NCBI GenBank assembly: GCA_022709385.1
Contig: JAKLIX010000009.1
Location: 62,001 to 126,000, forward strand
Reading direction: 5' to 3'
DNA length: 64,000 nt
Origin: Bacteroidota bacterium
Lineage (GTDB): Bacteria > Bacteroidota > Bacteroidia > Bacteroidales > CAIXZF01
The notes beneath the pieces are model-generated. The model was given only the letters and a program-made list of their open reading frames with translations. It searched no databases and was not told the DNA's origin. Both the position numbers and the translations under genes were made by a program. Numbering within the stretch: the stretch's first letter is position 1; each line of letters starts with the position of its first letter. This document shows positions 38,624 to 46,100 of this stretch, in pieces.

Positions 38624-39432
38624 AGCCGGTTAAGCATTTCCGTAATGATGGTCGTCATCAGGGGCTCGGTACGTTTTGCCGCCTCAATCACTTCATCATG
38701 GGTAATCTCCACGATCTTGCCGGGCACACCAAGGTCGGTGATCACACTCACGGCGAAGACTTTCATTCCCATATGCCTTGCCACTATGGCTTCCGGTACG
38801 GTAGACATCCCCACGGCATCGGCACCCAGTATCCTGATATAGCGGTATTCTGCCGGGGTTTCATATGTAGGCCCGCTGACGGCCGCATAGATACCCTGCT
38901 GGTAACGGATGTTCTTTTCCCTTGCAATGGCTTCAGCCATCGCGATATACTGATGATGATACACTTCCTTCATGTCGGGGAATCTCGGGCCAAGGTCCGG
39001 GTCATTGGGCCCAAGCAATGGATTGGCTCCCATCAGGTTGATATGATCGGTAATAAACATGCAATCCCCGATCTCAAATGCCGGATTCAGACCACCGCTG
39101 GCATTGCTCAGGATTAAAAGCTTCACGCCAAGGAAGCTCAGGACTCTGACAGGAAAGGTGACATCCTGCATCGGATATCCCTCATAATAATGGAATCGGC
39201 CCTGCAAGGCAGCGACCGGTCTGCCCGATAGCCTGCCGAGTATGAATTGCCCCTTGTGTCCCTGCACGGTGGACACCGGGAAGTTTGGAATGACGCCATA
39301 AGGAATGATTACCTGATCAGTAATCACTTCGGTCAATCCTCCCAGGCCGGTGCCAAGGATAATTCCAATCTCAGGCCTGATGGCAGAACGGGATTCAATG
39401 AATTGCTTACTTTCTCTGATTCTTTCTGACAT
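38611..39432 (-). CDS. purine-nucleoside phosphorylase
   Basis: 273 residues of the trimeric PNP family (PunA/DeoD2 type), which splits purine nucleosides with phosphate for salvage. Motifs are IGIILGTGLGGL, STVQGHKGQFILGRLSG, LQGRFHYYEGYPMQDV, LILSNASGGLNP, INLMGANPLLGPN, YAAVSGPTYETPAEYRYI and AVGMSTVPEAIVARHMGM. The start overlaps the lpxK 3' end by 26 bases on the same strand, a pairing common in Bacteroidota. The 3' end overlaps nadB by 13 bases. Confidence 0.95.
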   Translation of the reverse strand: MSERIRESKQFIESRSAIRPEIGIILGTGLGGLTEVITDQVIIPYGVIPNFPVSTVQGHKGQFILGRLSGRPVAALQGRFHYYEGYPMQDVTFPVRVLSFLGVKLLILSNASGGLNPAFEIGDCMFITDHINLMGANPLLGPNDPDLGPRFPDMKEVYHHQYIAMAEAIAREKNIRYQQGIYAAVSGPTYETPAEYRYIRILGADAVGMSTVPEAIVARHMGMKVFAVSVITDLGVPGKIVEITHDEVIEAAKRTEPLMTTIITEMLNRLQDL

Positions 39433-40474
39433 AATCGTTCACGACTTGGTCAAACACCGTTTTGTCTGTCTTGTGAAAATCAACCTCCACGGGTAAATAA
39501 TACACCGGAATATCCTCCAGCAAAGCAGCCAGCTCCGGATCATTCAGGCGCATGACATCTTTCTCGGTGGTGATCAACACCTTGTTCCGGGTGACAATAT
39601 TATGAAAAGTTTGGCTGATCCGCTGTACATCCTTGAGGGTATAATAATGGTGATCCGGGAAGATCATGGTTTCCAGTTCATTGAAGAAACCACTTTCTTT
39701 CAGGTGAATCTCAAGGGGATCGGGATTGGCAATGCCCGTCACCATGAGCACCGTACCGTAAGATTCCTTGCAGGGAAACATGTTGAAGGGGTCGAGGGGT
39801 CGCGGGGTATTGTATTTCAGATAGGAAAAAAGCAGCTTTTGGTGCTGGAGGGGTTTGATTTCCTCTGTCATGGCCCTGCGGGTAATCGGGGAAAAGATTT
39901 TCGGAGTCTTGGTCACCACGATGATATCCGCCCTTTTGTATCCGGCCCGGAATTCCCTGAGTTTTCCGGTCGGAAAGATATGATCCTTGTTGAAGGGTTT
40001 GTGGTAATCGGTCAGCAGGATGGACAGGCCCGCCCTCACAAAGCGGTGCTGAAAGGCATCATCCAGGAGGATCACCTGCAGATCGGGCTGCATTTCCAGC
40101 AACTGCCGTATCCCCTCTCTGCGGTTCTCACATACGGCGACAGTAATATTGGGGAATTTCCGCCAGTACTGCATGGGTTCATCCCCAATGCTTTCGGCCG
40201 AGGCTTCAGGCCCGGCTAGCACAAAGCCGCGGGTCTTCCTCCGGTAACCCCTGCTGAGCGTTGCCAGCCTGTATTTATCCGAGAGCAGGCGGATCAGGTA
40301 CTCCACATGCGGGGTCTTTCCGGTTCCGCCCATGTTGAGGTTGCCCACGCTGATCACAGGCAGGGGATATGCCTCCGACGGCAGCAAAGCCCGGTCAAAG
40401 CACTTGTTTCTGAGCCAGGCGGCACAGCCGTACAGGATACCAAAGGGAAACAGGAGTAACCTCAGTATAAGCAT
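39407..40474 (-). CDS. lpxK: tetraacyldisaccharide 4'-kinase
   Basis: LpxK, 355 residues, is the inner-membrane kinase that adds the 4'-phosphate in lipid A synthesis. The N-terminal membrane-associated helix (LRLLLFPFGILYGCAAWL) is followed by PLPVISVGNLNMGGTGKTPHVEYLI (Walker A GGTGKTPH), TLSRGYRRKTRGFVL, IGDEPMQYWRKFP, the LLDDAFQHRFVRAGLSILLTD motif and TGIANPDPLEIHL. Full length. Its presence shows a Gram-negative lipopolysaccharide-making cell. Confidence 0.96.
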   Translation of the reverse strand: MLILRLLLFPFGILYGCAAWLRNKCFDRALLPSEAYPLPVISVGNLNMGGTGKTPHVEYLIRLLSDKYRLATLSRGYRRKTRGFVLAGPEASAESIGDEPMQYWRKFPNITVAVCENRREGIRQLLEMQPDLQVILLDDAFQHRFVRAGLSILLTDYHKPFNKDHIFPTGKLREFRAGYKRADIIVVTKTPKIFSPITRRAMTEEIKPLQHQKLLFSYLKYNTPRPLDPFNMFPCKESYGTVLMVTGIANPDPLEIHLKESGFFNELETMIFPDHHYYTLKDVQRISQTFHNIVTRNKVLITTEKDVMRLNDPELAALLEDIPVYYLPVEVDFHKTDKTVFDQVVNDYVRKNQRK

Positions 40475-40484
40475 CCGGTTTAAT

Positions 40485-40577
40485 TACACAAGGACTGCCT
40501 TTCCTGAAAGAGGAATCCTTTCCCTTTCAGAGACAATCATATGGAGGTTTATACTGGGTTTTAGGAAAAAGGTTGTG
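40485..40577. repeat. ~92-bp direct repeat flanking the AAA ATPase, copy 1
   Basis: This 93-base sequence starts TACACAAGGACTG, contains GGAATCCTTTCCCTTTCAGA and ends GGTTGTG. It is closely similar to 42041-42131 in the same orientation, with about ten differences by eye. It contains a short hairpin, CTGAAAG (40504-40510) with CTTTCAG (40524-40530). Confidence 0.8.
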
Positions 40578-40580
40578 GGT

Positions 40581-40611
40581 TAAACAGCTTCGCATTCGCA
40601 AACCTGTCAAG
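40581..40611. repeat. 31-nt repeat, copy 2
   Basis: Matches 31364-31394 at 29 of 31 positions (TAAACAGCTT...GCAAACCTGTCAAG). It lies between direct repeat copy 1 and palindromic copy C. Confidence 0.6.
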
Positions 40612-40629
40612 GTTGAGTTAAGATTCTTT

Positions 40630-40682
40630 ATACCGATGACTCTGGATGCACATTTTTTCGCATTCCGGTGTTTTTTCGGTAT
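40630..40682. repeat. dispersed palindromic repeat, copy C (inverted)
   Basis: ATACCGA (40630-40636) and TCGGTAT (40676-40682) bound 39 bases. Read on the minus strand it contains ACACCGGAATGCGAAAAAAT and CCAGAGTCATCGGTAT, nearly the same as copy A at 25.0 kb. The orientation is opposite to copies A and B. Confidence 0.75.
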
Positions 40683-40789
40683 ATACTGTCCCAATGGTGG
40701 TTATAATCATACCGCTTTTCTGGTTTCAGCTTTTAAATTAAAGGGCTCAGCTAATCTGGGAAAAACTTGCAATCAATATAGAATTATTG

Positions 40790-40797
40790 TAATTTCG
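40790..40797 (+). promoter_or_regulatory. candidate -7 box for the AAA ATPase gene
   Basis: TAATTTCG matches seven of the eight positions of TAnnTTTG (C for T at position 7), 43 bases before the ATG at 40841. Weak. Confidence 0.3.
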
Positions 40798-40840
40798 CAA
40801 AATGTAAATTATAAATTGTAAAATAATAAACAGTGATGTC

Positions 40841-41983
40841 ATGAACAGGAATTTCATTACAAATCCATTTCTAACATCAGGTTATATATCTGAGAAATAC
40901 TTCTGTAACCGGCAAACGGAAACAGAACGTCTGATGACCAATATTTTAAATGGACAATCCACAAGCCTTATTTCGGCAAGAAGGATGGGCAAGACCGGGT
41001 TAATCAAACATGTTTTAAACAAACTGTCTGACAGTATTACAGGAATTTATCTGGACATCCTTGCGACCGAGAATCGCGCCGAGATGCTGAACCAGTTGGC
41101 GACTGCCGTTGTGATGGCAGTACAGGGGAAAAAAGGTCCGGCAAAAAAGGTTCTGACCTTTATCAAATCTCTCAGGCCAGTGTTCACCTATGATCCATTG
41201 TCAGGAATGCCCCAGGTCTCATTTCACATGCATCAGGACGAAATAAATTTGCAAATCGAGAGCTTGTTCCTCTTTCTGGGAGAACAACAACAAAGTTTTT
41301 TGATTGCAATAGATGAATTTCAGCAGATTTTATTTTATCCTGAGAAAAACACGGATGCCTGGTTGAGGAGCATCATTCAATCACTTCCCAATATTTGCTT
41401 CATTTTTTCCGGAAGCCGGCAACACCTGATGACTGATCTGTTCTCAAATCCTTCCAGGCCTTTTTTCAGAAGTGCGGATTTCATGAGTCTGGGCAGGATT
41501 AGCAGTGCAGACTACATCCCCTTCATTGGTTCTCATTTTTCAAATGCCCGAAAGGAAATCAGTGATCAGACAATACGGGAAGTGCTAGAATGGTCGGATC
41601 ATCACACCTATTATGTTCAGTTGCTTTGCAACAGATTATTTGCAAAGCAAATCGATAATATCACGATGGAAAGCTGGAAACAAACAGCACATGAATTACT
41701 TATGGAACAAGAACTGTTATTCATTAAATACAGAGAACTGCTTACCCGCCAGCAATGGGAACTGATGAAGGCTGTCGCCCGGGAAGGAAAGGTTTTTGAA
41801 CCCACATCAAAAGGATTCATTGCCAGATATGGTCTCGGAAGTCCTTCAACCGTGTTTCGTTCACTTCAGGCATTGCAGCAAAAGGAGATGATTTATGATG
41901 AATACGATAATACGGGCAACCAATACTGGAGTGTTTACGATGTTTTATTCCGCCGGTGGATGGGGCTAAGCCGGATCAAGTAG
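40841..41983 (+). CDS. AAA-type ATPase of the archaeal-ATPase/STAND-like group
   Basis: 380 residues. The start NPFLTSGYISEKYFCNRQTE is typical of this group, followed by Walker A SARRMGKTGLIKHVL (about residues 47-61) and Walker B QSFLIAIDEFQQILF (about 150-165). A sensor-like CFIFSGSRQHLMTDLF follows, then a helical region and a C-terminal winged-helix-like segment (GLGSPSTVFRSLQALQQKEM). Such proteins are widespread in Bacteroidota and archaea, often as lineage-specific copies of unknown function. It is flanked by ~92-bp direct repeats, reads as A+T-richer than its neighbours, and stands alone on the plus strand between minus-strand genes; this suggests lateral arrival or a repeat-bounded cassette. 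Confidence 0.8.
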   Translation: MNRNFITNPFLTSGYISEKYFCNRQTETERLMTNILNGQSTSLISARRMGKTGLIKHVLNKLSDSITGIYLDILATENRAEMLNQLATAVVMAVQGKKGPAKKVLTFIKSLRPVFTYDPLSGMPQVSFHMHQDEINLQIESLFLFLGEQQQSFLIAIDEFQQILFYPEKNTDAWLRSIIQSLPNICFIFSGSRQHLMTDLFSNPSRPFFRSADFMSLGRISSADYIPFIGSHFSNARKEISDQTIREVLEWSDHHTYYVQLLCNRLFAKQIDNITMESWKQTAHELLMEQELLFIKYRELLTRQQWELMKAVAREGKVFEPTSKGFIARYGLGSPSTVFRSLQALQQKEMIYDEYDNTGNQYWSVYDVLFRRWMGLSRIK

Positions 41984-42040
41984 TTTCATCTTGGCTGAAG
42001 ATGATGATTCTAAGCTGAATACAAGAATCCGTACTGATTA

Positions 42041-42131
42041 TACATGGACTGTCTTTCCTGAAAAAGGAATCCTTTCCCTTTCAGAGACAATCATATAGAG
42101 GTTTACACCGGGTTTTGGGGAAAAGGTTGTG
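42041..42131. repeat. ~92-bp direct repeat flanking the AAA ATPase, copy 2
   Basis: Same orientation as 40485-40577 and closely similar along its whole length (TACATGGACTG at the start, GGAATCCTTTCCCTTTCAGA in the middle, GGTTGTG at the end). It begins 58 bases after the ATPase stop, so the gene sits exactly between the two copies. Confidence 0.8.
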
Positions 42132-42218
42132 CTGACAGGGATTGTTGCTATTTAAGGGCTCCGACTCAGAAACAGAGCGCCAATCAAGCCAAATCCCAAC
42201 AATATCATAAACAACAAA

Positions 42219-43088
42219 TTATACTTTTCTCAAAATTCCCAAAGATCCAATGAGCAATAACAACGAAGTCATTACGATCAGGCCCCATTGAGACAGGGTA
42301 GGAATATTTATAATATCATCCTTTAATTCAGGTATTCCAATAACAATATGGGGCCCGCCAGCTCCGTATTCGATTCCGGATTCTATCTGTACCTCTTCAC
42401 CCATAATACTGTCATTCAACGGATCATCCCAATCAACTGATATGACATTTCCATTTAACTGATGGATTACCCCTGCTGATATACATGCAGCAGACAGATT
42501 GGATGCAATTGTTTCAATGCTGTCAGATGCTGAAATAACAATTGAAAGGATCAACTCGTTCAATTTAAGTTTCAGCGTACCGGGCATATACGAATTTGGC
42601 TGAGGTTCAAGCAACTTCAGGTCAAAAACATGGGGCACCCCAACCTTCGTCTGACTTTTAAATACCACACCACCACACCATGTATTGATCAAAGCAGCGT
42701 TGTCGCTGATGTCAACCTCCTTAACCGGGTTGAAAATAGGAAATTGATCAGGTGTACGGAGCCCGTAAATAATGATCATTCTATTCTGATCCGTTGGATC
42801 GTCATCAGGAAATATTCCTCCAACCAAATTCCAATCAAAGTGGCCCTGCAATCCTGAATAGATAATTTCGGCAGCCTCGTTTACCGTGAGTCCTCCTACA
42901 GGAATGTCTTTATCAATCACCGCTCCATTCGAAAACATGGCTGTTATCTTAATGACAGCATCATCTGGTGCCTGGCCGGCCCATCCGAATTTATAATAAG
43001 CAGATTGGGCAAATAGCAGTGAAATGTTTAAACAGAAAAAAATAGTCAGTGTCAGTCTTAAATTTTGCTTAAGAATCTTCTTAAACAT
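42219..43088 (-). CDS. IPTL-CTERM sorting-signal surface protein (paralogue 1)
   Basis: About 289 residues from ATG 43088 (MFKKILKQNLRLTLTIFFCLN, a signal peptide ending ..LLFAQ); an ATG at 43103 is an alternative. The body is beta-rich and about 250 residues long. It is a paralogue of the protein at 48965-49765: compare GNVISVDWDDPLNDSIMGEE with GNTVSLDWDDPVNFNLIGDQ. The C-terminus has the IPTL-CTERM signal: IPTLSQWGLIVMT, a hydrophobic helix, then a basic end (RKV). It is a predicted substrate of the exosortase at 50566. The start lies 39 bases after the stop of the giant M43-like gene on the same strand, so they may be cotranscribed. Molecular function unknown. Confidence 0.82.
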   Translation of the reverse strand: MFKKILKQNLRLTLTIFFCLNISLLFAQSAYYKFGWAGQAPDDAVIKITAMFSNGAVIDKDIPVGGLTVNEAAEIIYSGLQGHFDWNLVGGIFPDDDPTDQNRMIIIYGLRTPDQFPIFNPVKEVDISDNAALINTWCGGVVFKSQTKVGVPHVFDLKLLEPQPNSYMPGTLKLKLNELILSIVISASDSIETIASNLSAACISAGVIHQLNGNVISVDWDDPLNDSIMGEEVQIESGIEYGAGGPHIVIGIPELKDDIINIPTLSQWGLIVMTSLLLLIGSLGILRKV

Positions 43089-43126
43089 GCAGCATGCAAC
43101 CATATCTTTTAAATTTATTTACACAA

Positions 43127-46100
43127 TTACTTCAATACGACCACCTTCTTTACCACCTCTGCTACCTGATTATCTGAACTATACCTCAGGCGACACAGAA
43201 AGACCCCGTTCCCTGTTCCGGCAGATGAAACTGTCATTGAATGAAAACCCTGTTCCTTTATTTCCATAGTCAAAGGAACGGACATTCTTTTTCCGACCAT
43301 ATCGTACAATGCAATATGAACAACGCCCTCCTGTGGCAGGTAATAACTGATGGTGGTTTCCTCTTTGAAAGGATTGGGGTGGATGCTGAGTTGAAGGGGA
43401 TCTGTGACCGTTGTAATTGCAGGCAGCAGAAGGACAGCCTCCACAATTCCTGAGGAGGCATCAGCCATATTACTTGAGCCATCAAGCGACATCACTGTTA
43501 ACAATTCGCAGCCTTTCTCCGGAATCCTGTTTCTTTTCACTTTCATTGTTAAGGTAAAAACAGCTTCCCCGGCTTGCATTTGCCTGGTTTCCAAACTATA
43601 CCATGCGATCCTAAGTTCCTTGCCGATCATATTCCAGACAAGGTTTCCCGGATTGCCGGGCATGCTGACATCCTGTATATCAAGCCAGTCGTCATTGACA
43701 TGCAGAATGACTGACAGTGCGTTAATCCCGGCCGGCTCCCCGATGGTTAAAGGAATATCAACAATATCACCTGTTGCCGGAACACATGTTCCTGAACCGG
43801 AAAGCGTCAATGATGGTTCTAACCTGGGAACGGGTGTGTAACTACCGTTCACATCCCCGCCACACAAGCCAAATACCATAAAATTCAAAGAAGCGTTCAG
43901 CACCAACGGAAAGGTGATATTCTCAAACACCCAGTCACCCAGAGAAAAACTATTGATCAACCCAACATATCTCCTGGCAATGTCGAGGGCATCACCCGAA
44001 TTCACATACTGGTTGCTGTTAACATCAGCTACGGCCAGGAACAAGCCTGCCAACGGGTTTATTTCAACAAAATGCTGCAGCGTCCTCATTGCATCGGTTG
44101 CATTCACACCACCCCAGGGAGCAGCATAGGAAAAATCCAGTTCATAATCTCCCGGGGGAAGGTTGCTGAATTGAAAATCACCCGTGGCTGAACTCTGGGC
44201 AGAGCCCATAAGTACATTACCCATGTATGCGTCAACCTCTACTCCTTGCAAGGGTGTGAACAACTGATTGTTGTAATGCAAGATACCGGCAACACTGCCG
44301 CCCCCGCCCGGTAATACAGTAATGGTCACTTCGTCTGTTCCGGCACAGCCGTTTGCATCAGTGACCAGGAGTGTATAAGTCGTCGTTTCACCAGGACTGG
44401 CCACGGGATTGGGAATACTGGGATCGCTCAGGCCGTTGGCCGGTGACCAGAGGTAAGTGTAGGGAGGCGTTCCGCCTGTAAGGGAGCCATCCAGTAACGT
44501 ATTGGATCCCAAAGTGATTTCAACATCTGGGCCGGCGCTGACAGTGGGTACTTCGTTAACTGTTATCTCAAAACTACAGGAGGCTGAACAACCGTTTACA
44601 TCGGTAATACTGTAACTAATTTGAAAAATACCGCTTCCAGTTAAGCCGGCATCAAAAATCCCGTTAATAACACCTGGACCATTGAAAATACCTCCGGGAG
44701 GGTTACCCTGTGGCAATTCATAAGGAGGGCTGTTTTCACAGAGATCTGCAATTTTATCATCTTCATTGGGACAATACACGAGCGGAGGCTCTGAAATCAC
44801 AACCAGGAAATACGCATTCCCAACACATCCGTTAACCGGATCAGTGTATTCATATAAAAAATGAAAAGTGCCCGGGCCCATAACTACCGGATCGATTTCT
44901 GTCATAACCTGGCCATTACTGGTACATGTATAGGTGCCTCCGGAAGGCGTTGCGATATTCAGGGGAAAGACAGGATCATTCGCACACAGTGGCACCATTG
45001 CAGGGCAAGTAATTTCCGGCTCGGCAAAGACAGTGACAGTAAAAGTGCAGGAACCATCGCATTCGTTTTCATCTGTGAACGTATAGGTGATCGTGAAAAT
45101 ACCAGACCCGCTGATTCCCGGATCGAATTGTCCGTTAGCAACACCTATACCACTGTATATGCCCCCTTCCGGCAAGCCACCTGCAAGAGTAACCGGGAGG
45201 CTGTTGTAACACATCTGCATGTTTTCTCCGCAAGTCACTTCCGGTTGAGGAAAAACAGAGATGTTAAAGTTGCATGGAAATGCGTTTGGTGGGCTCCCAA
45301 AGGTATAAGTGATTAGGTGAGTCCCAAGTCCGGCAGTTGCAGGATCAAAAAACGGATCACCCGATAAATAAATGACCCCGTTCCCGCTATAGATGCCGCC
45401 AGTGGGAGTAGCCCCGGAAAGTATAAATTGCGGATCTTCAATACATTTTTTCAAATCATCAGGACAGGAAAGCGGCAGTGTAATGGTGACCCGGTAATCT
45501 TCCACCTCCCCACACCGGGCCAGATTGTCGACTCCAGCCGGCCAGTGTGAAAACCTGAACCTCGCATAAGCATTTCCCGGAATAGCTCCAACAGGAACAT
45601 TAATTTTAATATCGTTATCGCCAGTTGTGTTATGAGTAACTCCCGGTTGCGGTATACAGTTTTTAATAATATGGTCTTCAGGGTTTGTCCAGTTTCCGTT
45701 ATTGGCAAAATCAATCCAGGCGTTTAGAATATAAGAACCATCATCTAAATGCCAGTTCGAAAAATTATCCTGCCAACATTGTTTTACCTTTATGTTAAGA
45801 GTAGGCGTTGTGCCAGGTATGAGGGTAAGTGGCATTAGATTACCAATACCATCTTCATCATTAGGCCCCGTTAGTGGAATCAGATCATCACCAGTGGATC
45901 CAGGTGTTGGTTGTCCGTTTGCTTCTATATCAGCATTATCCCCCAGAAAAAGGTAAGGCCATAAATCCCAGGTATGCCTGGCACCATTGGGCAACATAGT
46001 AGGATAAGGAGCCGGGGCATCCCCAAAATCTCTGTTATTATCTGAAAGGTCATGTAGATCTATTGTGAAGGTACAGGTCTGACTCATAGTGGCAACTGTC

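Larger units (their letters stand above)
40475..40840. other. intergenic region with three repeats
   Basis: This 366-base divergent gap between lpxK and the AAA ATPase gene holds, in order, direct repeat copy 1 (40485-40577), the 31-nt repeat (40581-40611), palindromic repeat copy C (40630-40682) and a likely promoter for the ATPase. A frame with 82 codons (40573-40821) crosses the repeats and is not considered a gene. Confidence 0.6.

Noticed and set aside
25029..40682. The dispersed repeats as a CRISPR array
   Set aside because: Copies are kilobases apart with no regular spacers, and no cas genes are present.
40573..40821. 82-codon plus-strand frame upstream of the AAA ATPase
   Set aside because: It runs through three repeat elements and a likely promoter, and no protein family is recognised.
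40485..42131. The AAA ATPase segment as an insertion sequence
   Set aside because: No transposase, and the flanking copies are direct rather than terminal inverted repeats; the ATPase is not a known transposition protein.
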